From positions 18,699 through 82,698 of the forward strand of contig CALWXJ010000019.1 of the NCBI GenBank assembly GCA_944385475.1: DNA of 64,000 nt. The letters run 5' to 3'. The position numbers were made by a program, and so were the translations under genes. The notes under the pieces were generated by a model. The model did not search any database. It had not been told where the DNA came from and saw only the letters and a program-made list of their open reading frames with translations. The stretch's first letter is position 1. Each line of letters begins with the position of its first letter. Positions 40,735-50,246 of the stretch are shown here, one piece after another. The stretch comes from an uncultured Oscillospiraceae bacterium (GTDB lineage Bacteria; Bacillota; Clostridia; Oscillospirales; Oscillospiraceae).

Positions 40735-41706
40735 TCACCATTCGTCTTTTCCCTTCTCCTCCGGCAGCACCAGCTCCAGCGCCCGAATGGCGCACTCCAT
40801 CATGCCCTCATCCGGTTCATTGGTGGTGAAATTCTGCATCCAGAGGCCCGGTTTTGTCAGCAGGCGGGCCAGAGCATTGTCCTGGACGTGGCGGCCTACC
40901 CAGCGGTTGAACTCATAGGTGATCCCCACCACCACCGGCAGCAGCAGAAGATGCACCGCCGCCCGCAGCCACGGATTTGTAATGGGCCAGACCCCGAAAA
41001 ACACGCTGGACACCAGGACCGACACAATGATCACCACAAACAAGAAGCTGGTGCCGCAGCGGGGATGATGCCGGGGCTGGACCCGGACGTTTTCCACCGT
41101 CAGCGGCAGCCCCGCCTCATAGCAGAAAATGGTCTTATGCTCCGCCCCGTGGTACTGGAACACCCGGTAGATATCCTTTTGCCGGGAGCAGAAGATCAGA
41201 TACAGCAAAAATACCCCCACCTTCAAAAGGCCCTCGATCAGGTTCCGCCCCCAGAGGGGAAACCCGGGAAAGTAAAACAAAAGCGCCCCGGTGAGCAGGG
41301 TGGGCAGCACCATAAAGAGGAAGACGGACATGCCGATCCCCAAAATCACCGCCAGAGCCACCACCACGCTCTCCATCTTTTTGCTGGAGAGGTGCTTTTC
41401 CAGCCACAGTTCAAAACGGGAGGGCTTGGCCGCCTCCTCCTCGGGATAAAAGTCGGCAGAGTACATCAGCGCCTTCACGCCGCTGATCATAGCGGCCAAA
41501 AAATTCACCACGCCCCGGATCAGAGGGACCCCCAAAATGGGATAGCGGTCCTTGATAAAGCGCAGATTCTCCACCTTTTCCACCAGACTGCCGTCCTGGT
41601 CCCGCACCACGATGGCCTGCTTTTCCGGCCCCCGCATGAGGATGCCCTCAATCAGCGCCTGCCCGCCAATGCTGGTGCGGAAGACGCAGGAGTTGTTTTT
41701 TGCCAT
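40735..41706 (-). CDS. DUF1385 membrane protein (YqhQ-like)
   Basis: A 323-residue protein of the YqhQ/DUF1385 family. It opens SIGGQALIEGILMRGPEKQAIVVR, contains GAEHKTIFCYEAG and PRHHPRCGTSFLFVV, and has about four membrane segments. The function is unknown, although the gene is commonly next to prmC and prfA, which suggests a housekeeping role. GAAAGGG precedes the ATG. The stop lies 63 nt before prmC on the same strand. Confidence 0.9.
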   Translation of the reverse strand: MAKNNSCVFRTSIGGQALIEGILMRGPEKQAIVVRDQDGSLVEKVENLRFIKDRYPILGVPLIRGVVNFLAAMISGVKALMYSADFYPEEEAAKPSRFELWLEKHLSSKKMESVVVALAVILGIGMSVFLFMVLPTLLTGALLFYFPGFPLWGRNLIEGLLKVGVFLLYLIFCSRQKDIYRVFQYHGAEHKTIFCYEAGLPLTVENVRVQPRHHPRCGTSFLFVVIIVSVLVSSVFFGVWPITNPWLRAAVHLLLLPVVVGITYEFNRWVGRHVQDNALARLLTKPGLWMQNFTTNEPDEGMMECAIRALELVLPEEKGKDEW

Positions 41707-41784
41707 AAAGTTCCCTTTCTGTATGAGGATATGATATCACAAGCTTTTTTAAAAAGCAAACATTTGTTCTATTTTTATTCCAGT

Positions 41785-43239
41785 TTACAGTCTTTTTTCC
41801 GGCAGGCGGATGGTCACCACCGTACCGCTGCCCTCCTGGGCGTTGGCGATCTCGAATTCTCCCCCGTGGAGCTTTACGATCTCGTCGCACACCGCCAGGC
41901 CGATGCCGCTGCCCCGGGCCTTGGAAGAACCCTTGTAGAACTTCTGCTTGACAAACGGCAGCTCTGCCACAGGGATGCCGGGGCCGAAATCCCGCACCTC
42001 CACCACTTGCCAGTCCTCCTCCCGGAAGATGGCGGCATCGATGCGCTTGCCGGAGCCGCCGTGCTTTGCGGCATTGTCCAGCACGTTGCAAAAAACCTGC
42101 TTCAGCCGCTCCGGGTCGCCGGAAATGGGGGGCAATTCCTCCTCCGGGCCCTGGTAGTTCAGGGCGATCCCCTCCTGCCGGAACAGCTCCCGATAGGTAA
42201 AAATTGCGTCTTCAAACTCCGCCTGCAGGTCCATTTCCTCAATCTGGAGGGTAAAATGCCCGTCTTCCATTTTGGAAAACTCCAGCAGCTCCTCCACCAT
42301 GGTGGACAGGCGCCGGGACTCGTTCAAAATAATGCGGATCCCCCGGCGCAGCTGCGTCTGGTCGCCGGTCTGGTCAGCCAGGATCGTCTCCCCCCAGCCG
42401 TTGATAGCCGTCAAAGGGGTACGCAGTTCATGGGAGACAGAGGAGATGAACTCGGACTTCATCTTCTCATTTTGTCCGATTTTCAGCGACATGGTGTTGA
42501 TGTTCTCCACCAGCTCCCCCAGTTCGTTGTCATACTTGTTCTCAATGGAGAAGCCATAGCTCCCGGCGGAGATCCGTTTGGCCGCCTCTGTCACAACGCC
42601 AATGGGCTCCACCACGCTGTTGATAAACAAAAGGTTTGCCACGATCACCAGCATCATGCAGAGCACGGCGATCAAACACACCGTCATCACTGCCAGACGC
42701 ACCTGCTGGTTCACCCCCCGCAAAGAGGTGATAAAGCGCATGACCCCCACCACCTGGTCATTGACCATCAAGGGATGAGAGACAGCCAGGATGTTCTCCC
42801 CCGTCCTGGGGTCACGGCCCCGGAACGCATCCATCCGCCCGCTTTCAATGGCGGTGGTGATATCCGAGGTCCCCGGCGCCGTACCCACCACCAGACCGGA
42901 GAGGGACGAGGCCTGGATCCGGCCGCTGTTGCTGACAAACTGCATTTCAATGCGGTTTTTCTCTTCGAAATCCGCCACCGCCTGATTGGCCTTCTGGAGA
43001 TACCCGGCAAATCCTTCGCTCATGAAGTAGTCCATAAAGGCCCCTGCCTGGGCCTTGGCCTGCTGCTCCAGGCCATCGCGAATGCTGTTGTAATAAAAAT
43101 TGGAGATCCCCACGGAAAACAGCAGCACCAGCACCACCAAAAGAAGCAGCACCGGCATGACGCTGTTGACGATCCACTGCTGGCGCAGGCCCCGCAGCCA
43201 CAGGAAATTCCACTTTTTGGACTTGTCATCCCGCTTCAT
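41785..43239 (-). CDS. Sensor histidine kinase
   Basis: A 484-residue membrane kinase. A first membrane segment (about residues 27-45), an extracellular sensor of about 135 residues and a second segment (about 181-206) are followed by HAMP, the HisKA dimerisation domain with phospho-acceptor His270 (SSVSHELRTPL) and the ATPase domain with N-box NVLDNAAKH (Asn389), then DFGPGIP and GSGIGL. It partners the response regulator 110 nt upstream. The sensed signal is unknown. Confidence 0.93.
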   Translation of the reverse strand: MKRDDKSKKWNFLWLRGLRQQWIVNSVMPVLLLLVVLVLLFSVGISNFYYNSIRDGLEQQAKAQAGAFMDYFMSEGFAGYLQKANQAVADFEEKNRIEMQFVSNSGRIQASSLSGLVVGTAPGTSDITTAIESGRMDAFRGRDPRTGENILAVSHPLMVNDQVVGVMRFITSLRGVNQQVRLAVMTVCLIAVLCMMLVIVANLLFINSVVEPIGVVTEAAKRISAGSYGFSIENKYDNELGELVENINTMSLKIGQNEKMKSEFISSVSHELRTPLTAINGWGETILADQTGDQTQLRRGIRIILNESRRLSTMVEELLEFSKMEDGHFTLQIEEMDLQAEFEDAIFTYRELFRQEGIALNYQGPEEELPPISGDPERLKQVFCNVLDNAAKHGGSGKRIDAAIFREEDWQVVEVRDFGPGIPVAELPFVKQKFYKGSSKARGSGIGLAVCDEIVKLHGGEFEIANAQEGSGTVVTIRLPEKRL

Positions 43240-43349
43240 ACCGGGCCTCCTTCCAAAAGTATTTCAAGGGCCGCCGTCCCGCCGCCGGCAGATGGCGGGA
43301 AAAGGACCCGCCGCCCTGTCATAAAACGCGGCGCCTCGTTCCCGCCGGC

Positions 43350-44036
43350 TTAAAATCCCCACTTATAGCCGTAGCCCCAGACGGTGGTGATATAGGTGGG
43401 ATTTTGCACATTGTCTTCAATCTTCAGCCGCAGCCGGCGGATATTCACGTCCACGATCTTCAGCTCGCCGAAGTAATCCCGGCCCCAGACCCAGTCCAAA
43501 ATCTCCTCCCGGGACAATGCCTTCCCCGGGTTTTCCATGAAGACCCGCATAATGGAGTACTCCACCTGGGTCAGCTTGATGCGCTGGCCATTTTTCTCCA
43601 GGGTGCGGTTGCGGGTATTGAGGAGGAAGGGGGGCTGGCTGATCTCCCCTGTCTCGACGGGTTCCTCGCCCCCTGCCCGGCGGAACAGGGCGTCCACCCG
43701 GGCCGTCAGCTCCGCGGGGGAGAAGGGCTTTGTCACATAGTCATCCGCCCCGGTCATCAATCCCGTCACCTTATCCATCTCCTGGCTGCGGGCCGTGAGC
43801 ATAATGATGCCGATTTTCGTGTTGATGGCCCGGATCCGGCGGCAGACTTCAAAACCGTCGATCCCGGGCAGCATGATATCCAAAAGTGCCACTTTGGTGT
43901 CCGGATTGGCCTTGAGCAGCTCCAGGGCCTCCTCGCCGGTCTCGGCCTCAATGACCTCATAGCCCCCCCGGCGCAAGTTGATGACGATAAAGCTGCGGAT
44001 GCTGGATTCGTCTTCTAAGACCAGTACTTTTTTCAT
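43350..44036 (-). CDS. OmpR-family response regulator
   Basis: A 228-residue regulator. The receiver domain has phospho-acceptor Asp53 (ALLDIMLPG), acidic Glu8/Asp9, Thr81 and Lys103 (VTKPFSP). The C-terminal winged helix (about residues 130-228) includes LTQVEYSIMRVFMENPGKALSREEILDWVWG and VDVNIRRLRLKIEDNVQNPTYITTVWGYGYKW. The ATG at 44036 has AAAGGAA upstream. It lies 29 nt after the lipoprotein gene and before the kinase, so the three form one operon. Confidence 0.94.
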   Translation of the reverse strand: MKKVLVLEDESSIRSFIVINLRRGGYEVIEAETGEEALELLKANPDTKVALLDIMLPGIDGFEVCRRIRAINTKIGIIMLTARSQEMDKVTGLMTGADDYVTKPFSPAELTARVDALFRRAGGEEPVETGEISQPPFLLNTRNRTLEKNGQRIKLTQVEYSIMRVFMENPGKALSREEILDWVWGRDYFGELKIVDVNIRRLRLKIEDNVQNPTYITTVWGYGYKWGF

Positions 44037-44065
44037 GCTTGGACCGTTCCTTTCCCTGCTGTCTG

Positions 44066-45427
44066 TCAGCTGTTTTCCGCCGCCCACTCCGTTTCGATCT
44101 GGTGAAATGCCTCTCGGACTTCGTCTTCCGTCATGGCCAGCTCCCAGCCCTCATTGCCGCTTAAAAATTCTGCCACATAAATGGCGCTGCCCTGGCGGCC
44201 GAGGATGAACCTGCCTCCCCGTACCGCCCGCTGCTCCATGCCCGAGCCGGTGATCACGCTGACCCGCAGCACCGGCTGGGTCACCTGCCCCTGGGCATTG
44301 AGGGCGTAGAAGGTGACGCCCACCTCGTCCACACCCACCGTACGGTCCACGGTGATCTGATACTTCCACTTGTCCGGCAGGACAAAGTACCAGCCGTCCT
44401 CTGTGCTGTGATACGTATTCATGACCATCTGCGGCTGGCCGGAAAGGTCATAGCTGCGCCACTCGATCCGCTGATACGGGGCGGCAGAGCCGTCCCACGC
44501 GGGAAGGGTGACCGGCCAGGGCACCTCCATGATGCCGTCTTCGTTGATGTCTCTTGCAAAGAGGCCGCAGAACTGAGCGATCTCCGTGGAATAGCCGGTG
44601 ACATTGGAAAGGACGATGTTGTTCAGTTCTCCCCCCCGCATAGCCAGCACGTCAGTGATCGCCCGGGAGGACTCGCCCACCCCGGTGACAAACAGCGCCG
44701 TGGACCCGTCCCGCAAAAAGCCAATGGCCACCTGGCCCTGCTGACTCAGTTCCGCCATGGTCATGGAGACCCGGGCGGTGGACTGGGCGGAAAGGGTGCC
44801 GCTGTCCCAGCCATAGTGCACCGCCACCCCCATTCCACTCTGATCCGAGCGCAGCACAACGATCTCCTGCGTGCCGTCGCCGCTGAAATCCGCCATGGCA
44901 TAGCGGACATAGTCCGTACGGACCAGCTCTGCCGGTCCCTCCGGCGTCAGGGTGTATACCGTCAGTGCCTGCAGGTCCGTGCTGGCCCGCCAGCCCACTA
45001 CCAGTTCTGTGTGCCCGTCGCCGTCCAGATCGTTATAGGAAATACTGTAAATGGAGCTCCCGCTGCCCTCGATCAGGGCAGCGCGGCGGTATGTGTCCCC
45101 ATCCGCCTGAAAAATATAGATTTTCAGCGGTTTTTCATCATCACTCCTGCGGAAAAACGCCACGGCCTCTTCCCGCCCGTCACCGTCCAGATCCACCATC
45201 TGCACCGGCTGGATATTGCTGCCGGCGGTAGGCGCGGCATATTCGGCCCCCTCTTCCAAAATGGCGTTGAGCTGGTCGTTCAGCGCCGTATATTGGACGG
45301 GAAGCTCCGGCAGACGATACAGCTCCTGGGGATCCAGAGTGACTTCTCCCACGCCGCCGCAGCCGCACAGGCAGAGGGTCATGGCCGCGGCCAGTACCGC
45401 AGCGGCCAAGCGCATGCTTTTTTTCAT
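44066..45427 (-). CDS. Lipoprotein with FG-GAP/VCBS-like repeats
   Basis: A 453-residue lipoprotein: signal peptide with lipobox LCGC (Cys23), then a beta-propeller-like domain with repeated DxDGDG calcium-type loops (DLDGDGREE, DLDGDGHTE, DFSGDGTQE, DINEDGIME). These loops resemble FG-GAP/VCBS repeats. It is anchored outside the membrane and is the first gene of an operon with a two-component system, so it may report envelope or ligand status to the kinase. GGAGGGAG precedes the ATG. Confidence 0.8.
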   Translation of the reverse strand: MKKSMRLAAAVLAAAMTLCLCGCGGVGEVTLDPQELYRLPELPVQYTALNDQLNAILEEGAEYAAPTAGSNIQPVQMVDLDGDGREEAVAFFRRSDDEKPLKIYIFQADGDTYRRAALIEGSGSSIYSISYNDLDGDGHTELVVGWRASTDLQALTVYTLTPEGPAELVRTDYVRYAMADFSGDGTQEIVVLRSDQSGMGVAVHYGWDSGTLSAQSTARVSMTMAELSQQGQVAIGFLRDGSTALFVTGVGESSRAITDVLAMRGGELNNIVLSNVTGYSTEIAQFCGLFARDINEDGIMEVPWPVTLPAWDGSAAPYQRIEWRSYDLSGQPQMVMNTYHSTEDGWYFVLPDKWKYQITVDRTVGVDEVGVTFYALNAQGQVTQPVLRVSVITGSGMEQRAVRGGRFILGRQGSAIYVAEFLSGNEGWELAMTEDEVREAFHQIETEWAAENS

Positions 45428-45662
45428 CGCGTTCTCCCTCCTTCACCTTGCCTCCGGCGGCATTTTCACGGATCATATAATAGCACATCCTCCTCTTTTT
45501 GTGTAGCGTTTTTCGGATTTTCCCGGTGATTTTACGCTTTATTCATCTTCTCCTCCGCCCCCCCGGCAGAGGGATTGACATTTGCGGCAAAACCGCTAAA
45601 CTAAAGATTATAAACTGCCCGCCGCCTTCCCCGGCGGAGCTGAGACGAAAGAGGATGGACAT

Positions 45663-46010
45663 ATGGAATTGCTGCCCCTGACGGCCTCCCAGGCCTCCGC
45701 CCCGTCGTTTGCCCAGCAGCTGTACACCCCCTGGGGGCTCTTATTTTGCTGGCTTTGCATCATCAATGTGGTGACGTTTTTCACCTTTGGCGCGGACAAG
45801 CTCCTCTCCAAGCTCTGCCTCAAGCACCCCAAGCTGCGGCGGATCCCGGAAAAGAATCTGCTGATTTTGTCCTTTGTGGGGGGCAGCTTAGGCGCGCTTT
45901 TGGGCATGCTGGTGTGGCATCACAAAACCGCACACCGGGTGTTCCGTCTGGGCGTCCCCATCATGATGCTGGTGCAGGCGGCTCTGGTGGCCCTGGCCTA
46001 TTTCCGGTAA
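45663..46010 (+). CDS. DUF1294 membrane protein
   Basis: A 115-residue protein with about three membrane segments. NVVTFFTFGADKLLSK, RRIPEKNLLILSFVGGSLGALLGM and HKTAHRVFRLGVPIM are the DUF1294 signature. The function is unknown. It starts at the ATG at 45663 behind AAAGAGGA and diverges from the lipoprotein operon. It ends at a hairpin shared with the convergent pyruvate kinase gene. Confidence 0.9.
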   Translation: MELLPLTASQASAPSFAQQLYTPWGLLFCWLCIINVVTFFTFGADKLLSKLCLKHPKLRRIPEKNLLILSFVGGSLGALLGMLVWHHKTAHRVFRLGVPIMMLVQAALVALAYFR

Positions 46011-46031
46011 GGGGCATCTCTTCATCAAAGA

Positions 46032-46072
46032 AGCGGCGCGGACTGATTGTCCGCGCCGCTGTTTCTTTTTCC
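46032..46072. terminator. Terminator between DUF1294 and pyk
   Basis: AGCGGCGCGGAC (46032-46043) pairs with GTCCGCGCCGCT (46049-46060) and is followed by GTTTCTTTTT on the plus strand. It lies between convergent genes. Confidence 0.85.
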
Positions 46073-46088
46073 CGTTTTCGCCTTTTCC

Positions 46089-47549
46089 TCACTTGCTGGC
46101 CAGGGTCCCGCCCTCTACGGCGGAAAGACGGTCGCCCGCCCGGTGGACCTTGATCATATTGGTGCTGCCCAGCACCCCCACCGGCACGCCGGCGGTGACC
46201 ACCAGCAGATCGCCGGCCTGTACCAGGCCTGCCCGCTCCGCCGCCTCCACGGCCAGATCCACCAGTTCGTCGGTGCTTTTGGCATAGGGCATGATCAAGG
46301 GCTCCACGCCCCAGTAAAGCGCCATCTGCCGCCGCACCGGCTCCCGCAGCAGGCAGGCGATGATGGTGGTGCCGGGATGATACCGGCTCACCATCCGGGC
46401 CGTACTGCCGCTTTGGCTGACGGTGAGGATGGCCTTGGCCCCGATATCCTGGGCGGTGGTGCAGGCGGCATGGGCCGTAGCCTCCGCCACGGAAAGCCGT
46501 CCCGCCGGAGCCATGCCCAGCATCCGCTTGGGATAGTTGATGTGAGACTCCGTCTTCCGGGCGATGGCGTCCATGGTCTTCACCACTTCCACGGGGTACT
46601 TGCCCACTGCCGTTTCCCCGGAGAGCATCACGGCGCTGGTCCCGTCATAGATGGCATTGGCCACATCCGTGACTTCCGCCCGGGTGGGGCGGGGGTTTTC
46701 GATCATGGAGTCCAGCATCTGGGTGGCGGTGATGACAGGCTTGCCGCATTCCATGCACCGGGCGATGATCCGCTTTTGGATGGCGGGCACCTCGGCAAAG
46801 TCGATCTCTACCCCCATGTCGCCCCGGGCTACCATAATGCCGTCCGCCGCCTCCAGGATCTCCGAGAGATTGGCCAGGCCCTCTTCATTTTCGATCTTGG
46901 CGATGATGCGGATGTCCGATCCCGCATCCGCCAGGAAGTGGCGCAGCTCCCGCACGTCGGCGGCGCTGCGGACAAAGCTGGCCGCGAGATAGTCGAACCC
47001 CTGCTCCACGCCAAAGTGGATATCGTCTTTATCCGTCCGGCTCAAATAGGGCATGGACAGCCGGACCCCCGGCACGTTCACCCCTTTGTTGTTTTTCATC
47101 ACGCCGTCGTTTTCCACCCGGCAGCGGATCTCCTCCGCCCCGGTGTCCAACACCGTCAGCCGCACCAGTCCGTCATCCAGCAAAATGGAGTCCCCGGCCT
47201 TCACGTCCCCGGGCAGGCCGGAATACGTGATGGAGCAGCGCTCCTCCGATCCCTCCACCGGGGCGGTGGTCAAAGTGAATTCCTGTCCGGTATGGAGGCT
47301 GACGCTGCCCTGGGCAAACGTCCGCAGGCGGATCTCCGGGCCCTTGGTGTCCAGCATGGCGGCCACGGGGATATCCAGTTCCTCCCGCAGGGCCTTGAGC
47401 TGATCCAGCCGGGCCTTGTGCTCGGCGTGGGACCCGTGAGAGAAATTGAATCGGGCCACATTCATCCCGCTGCGCATCATCTCCCGCAGCACCTCCGGCG
47501 GATCCGTGGCAGGGCCCAGCGTACAGACAATCTTCGTCTTTCTCATCAT
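46089..47549 (-). CDS. pyk: Pyruvate kinase (full length)
   Basis: A 486-residue glycolytic pyruvate kinase making pyruvate and ATP from PEP and ADP. Active-site elements are ARFNFSHGS, DTKGPEIR, the catalytic Lys in AKIENEEG, the Mg2+-binding ARGDMGVEI, and MLDSMIENPRPTRAEVTDVANAIYDGTSAVMLSGETAVG. A complete C-terminal allosteric domain follows. The ATGATG start at 47546-47549 has AGGAAG upstream. A much shorter paralogue lies at 59.2 kb. Confidence 0.96.
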   Translation of the reverse strand: MMRKTKIVCTLGPATDPPEVLREMMRSGMNVARFNFSHGSHAEHKARLDQLKALREELDIPVAAMLDTKGPEIRLRTFAQGSVSLHTGQEFTLTTAPVEGSEERCSITYSGLPGDVKAGDSILLDDGLVRLTVLDTGAEEIRCRVENDGVMKNNKGVNVPGVRLSMPYLSRTDKDDIHFGVEQGFDYLAASFVRSAADVRELRHFLADAGSDIRIIAKIENEEGLANLSEILEAADGIMVARGDMGVEIDFAEVPAIQKRIIARCMECGKPVITATQMLDSMIENPRPTRAEVTDVANAIYDGTSAVMLSGETAVGKYPVEVVKTMDAIARKTESHINYPKRMLGMAPAGRLSVAEATAHAACTTAQDIGAKAILTVSQSGSTARMVSRYHPGTTIIACLLREPVRRQMALYWGVEPLIMPYAKSTDELVDLAVEAAERAGLVQAGDLLVVTAGVPVGVLGSTNMIKVHRAGDRLSAVEGGTLASK

Positions 47550-47597
47550 ATTGTCTCTTCCTTTTTCCATTTCTTTCAGATGTTCGTAACCGGCCTT

Positions 47598-47625
47598 ATT
47601 TTAGCACACATCTGTAAAATGTAAA
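47598..47625 (-). promoter_or_regulatory. Promoter of pyk
   Basis: On the minus strand, -35 TTTACA (47620-47625) and -10 TAAAAT (47598-47603) have a 16-nt spacer, about 50 nt before the start codon. Confidence 0.55.
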
Positions 47626-47650
47626 ACGAATGTGTGTGAATTTTTTGAGA

Positions 47651-47677
47651 AAAAAGCGGGAGGCCGCAGCCTCCCGC
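47651..47677 (-). terminator. Terminator of prfC
   Basis: GCGGGAGGC (47656-47664) pairs with GCCTCCCGC (47669-47677) and is followed on the minus strand by a T run. It lies 30 nt after the prfC stop. Confidence 0.8.
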
Positions 47678-47707
47678 CCCATTTGTCCCGGATGCCCCTC
47701 CGGCGCC

Positions 47708-49288
47708 TCACACAGAAAGCCCGTCCGCCAGCTCCAGGCCGGGGTTGTGCTTGGTGAGAAAGCCCACGGACCACTCGCCGCCGAAGGCCACCAGCAGCCT
47801 GCCCCGGAAATCCTCCAGGATGGCAGACCCCGTGCACAAAACCAAGTCCTCCGGCTTGCAGGGGCACTGGGTGATCAGCCGCAGATGGTCATAGGGCAGG
47901 CCCGTCATATAGAGATCCACCCCGTACTCGTTTTTCATCCGGTACTCAAACACATCGAACTGCAGCGTGCCCACCACACCCACGATGACCTCCTCCAGTC
48001 CCGCTCCGGGGACCTTGAAGATCTGGATGGCGCCCTCCTGGGCGATCTGCTCCGTGCCCTTGATGAACTGCTTGCGCTTCATGGTGTCCTTGGGGGCCAC
48101 CCGCATAAAGTGCTCCGGCTCAAAGGTGGGGATGCCGGAGAAGCGGAACTTCTTGCCCGGCACGGTGATGGTATCGCCGATGGAGAAAAGGCCCGGATCG
48201 AAAACGCCGATGATATCCCCGGCGTAGGCCTCATCCACGATCTCCCGCTCCGCGGCCATCATCTGCTGGGGCTGGGAGAGGCGCAGCTTCTTGCCGCTTT
48301 GTACATGGTAGTACTCCGTCTCCCGCTGGAACTTGCCCGAGCAGATCCGCATAAAGGCCAGGCGGTCCCGGTGGGCCTTGTTCATGTTGGCCTGGATCTT
48401 GAAAACAAAGGCGGAAAAATCGGGGCTGAACACGTCCACCTCCCCCTGGTCGCTCACGCGGGGCAGGGGGGGCGTGGTCATGCGCAGAAATTCCTCCAAA
48501 AACGGCTCCACGCCGAAATTGGTGAGGGCAGAGCCGAAAAATACCGGAGAGAGGGTTCCCCGGCGAACAGCCTCCAGGTCAAACTCCCGTCCGGCCCCCA
48601 AAAGCTCCACTTCCTCCCGCAGGGCATCGGCCCGGGCCTGTCCCAGCATGTCCTGCAGGGCGGGGTCGTCCAGCTCCACCTCCGTGGAGGAGGCCTTTTT
48701 CCCCTTCCCCTCGGCGGAGAAAAAGAGGATCCGGCGCTTTTCCCGGTCATAGACGCCCTGGAACTCCTTGCCGCAGCCGATGGGCCAGTTGACGGCATAG
48801 GTGTCGATGCCAAGCTCCCGCTCCACCTCCTCGCACAGCTCCAGAGGGTCCCGGGTCTCCCGGTCCATCTTGTTGATGAAGGTGAAAATCGGGATATGCC
48901 GCAGGGCGCAGACCTTGAAGAGTTTGCGGGTCTGGGGCTCCACGCCCTTGGCCCCGTCGATGACCATCACAGCGCTGTCCGCCGCCATCAAGGTGCGGTA
49001 GGTATCCTCGGAGAAGTCCTGGTGGCCGGGGGTATCCAGAATGTTGATGCAAAAGCCGCTGTGCTGGAACTGCATCACAGAGGAGGTGACAGAGATGCCC
49101 CGCTGCTTTTCGATCTCCATCCAGTCGGACGTGGCGGCCCGGGCCCGCTTGCCCTTGACCTCACCGGCCTGGGCAATGGCCCCGCCATAGAGCAGGAACT
49201 TTTCCGTCAGAGTGGTCTTGCCGGCGTCAGGGTGGGAGATGATGGCAAACGTCCGCCGCCGGGAAATTTCAGTTTGAAGGTCAGGCAT
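47708..49288 (-). CDS. prfC: Peptide chain release factor 3
   Basis: A 526-residue translational GTPase that recycles RF1/RF2 from the ribosome. The GTP-binding motifs are SHPDAGKTT (19-26), the switch region with EIEKQRGISVTSS, DTPGHQDFSEDT and NKMDRETRDP. The RF3-type C-terminal domains include SAFVFKIQANMNKAHRDRLAF and VVGTLQFDVFEYRMKNEYG. The ATG at 49288 follows AAAGGAG; the upstream frame to 49321 lacks a site. It is a single-gene unit. Confidence 0.96.
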   Translation of the reverse strand: MPDLQTEISRRRTFAIISHPDAGKTTLTEKFLLYGGAIAQAGEVKGKRARAATSDWMEIEKQRGISVTSSVMQFQHSGFCINILDTPGHQDFSEDTYRTLMAADSAVMVIDGAKGVEPQTRKLFKVCALRHIPIFTFINKMDRETRDPLELCEEVERELGIDTYAVNWPIGCGKEFQGVYDREKRRILFFSAEGKGKKASSTEVELDDPALQDMLGQARADALREEVELLGAGREFDLEAVRRGTLSPVFFGSALTNFGVEPFLEEFLRMTTPPLPRVSDQGEVDVFSPDFSAFVFKIQANMNKAHRDRLAFMRICSGKFQRETEYYHVQSGKKLRLSQPQQMMAAEREIVDEAYAGDIIGVFDPGLFSIGDTITVPGKKFRFSGIPTFEPEHFMRVAPKDTMKRKQFIKGTEQIAQEGAIQIFKVPGAGLEEVIVGVVGTLQFDVFEYRMKNEYGVDLYMTGLPYDHLRLITQCPCKPEDLVLCTGSAILEDFRGRLLVAFGGEWSVGFLTKHNPGLELADGLSV

Positions 49289-49468
49289 AACGCGCTCCTT
49301 TGTTTCAAAGATAAACAACAAAAAATTTTATCACACCCCACCTTGCTTTGCAAGGCTTCTATGCCGGCTTTTCCCGTGCTTTTCCCCAGGTCCTTGCACT
49401 TTTTCCTCTCCGGGATATAATGGAAACCACCAGGCGGCGTCAGCTGCCGAAAGAGAGGTGTGTTTCAA

Positions 49469-50209
49469 ATGCGTCCTTCCGGATCCGGCCAGCGTCTCAA
49501 CAGCGTGGATACCCTGCGGGGTCTGACCCTTTTGAGCATGATGGCCTATCACGCCGCCTATGACTGCGTGTGGATCTTCGGTGCCCATTGGGAGTGGTAC
49601 CTCTCCCCCGGGGCCTATCTCTGGCAGCAGAGCATCTGCTGGACCTTCATCCTGCTCTCGGGATACTGCCGCCCTCTGAGCCGCCGCCCTCTGCGCCGGG
49701 GACTGATGGTGCTGGGGGGCGGAATCCTGGTCTCCGCCGCAACGATCCTGGTGATGCCGGAGAACGCCGTGCGATTTGGAGTTTTGACCTTTCTGGGGAG
49801 CGCCTCTTTGCTCTCCATCCCCCTGGAGCCGCTGCTGCGGCGGATACCCCCCAGAGTGGGGGTGGGGGCCAGCTTTCTTCTTTTTATGGTGCTGCGGGAC
49901 GTCAACCGCGGCTTTTTGGGGTTTGAGGGGGCCTCCCTCCTGGCCCTGTCCCCGGCTTATTATGCCAACGGCTTTTCCGCATTTTGGGGCTTTCCCCCGG
50001 CGGACTTTTTCTCCACGGACTATTTCTCTTTTTTGCCCTGGTTCTTTTTGTTTCTCACCGGGTATTTCCTCTTTCGCCTGCGCCCGGAAGAGGCCGGCAC
50101 CGGGATCCGCCTGCCGCTGTTTACCGCCATGGGGCGCCGCTCCCTGCTTCTTTACCTGCTGCACCAGCCGGTGATCTATGGCGTGCTTTTCATTTTTTAC
50201 CATCTTTAA
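49469..50209 (+). CDS. DUF1624/HGSNAT-like acyltransferase-type membrane protein
   Basis: A 246-residue polytopic protein. It opens RLNSVDTLRGLTLLSMMAYHAAYDCVW, the signature of DUF1624 (heparan-alpha-glucosaminide N-acetyltransferase-like) proteins. About seven membrane segments follow, ending with RRSLLLYLLHQPVIYG. The family probably moves acyl groups across the membrane onto glycans or lipids; no substrate can be given. The ATG at 49469 follows AGAGAGG; a GTG at 49460 is too close to that site. Confidence 0.85.
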   Translation: MRPSGSGQRLNSVDTLRGLTLLSMMAYHAAYDCVWIFGAHWEWYLSPGAYLWQQSICWTFILLSGYCRPLSRRPLRRGLMVLGGGILVSAATILVMPENAVRFGVLTFLGSASLLSIPLEPLLRRIPPRVGVGASFLLFMVLRDVNRGFLGFEGASLLALSPAYYANGFSAFWGFPPADFFSTDYFSFLPWFFLFLTGYFLFRLRPEEAGTGIRLPLFTAMGRRSLLLYLLHQPVIYGVLFIFYHL

Positions 50210-50213
50210 GCGC

Positions 50214-50246
50214 AAACCGCCGCCCCCAGGGGCGGCGGTTTTTATA
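50214..50246. terminator. Terminator between DUF1624 and DUF6512 genes
   Basis: AAACCGCCGCCCC pairs with GGGGCGGCGGTTT (50214-50241) with a CA loop, then TTTTA on the plus strand. It serves both convergent genes. Confidence 0.88.

Noticed and set aside
40159-43353. A 1064-codon open frame on the plus strand
   Set aside because: It runs antisense across prmC, the DUF1385 gene and the histidine kinase. Its product is His/Gln/Pro-rich with no domain, as expected from a high-GC shadow frame.
47630-49420. A 596-codon plus-strand frame
   Set aside because: Antisense to prfC along its whole length, and without domain content.
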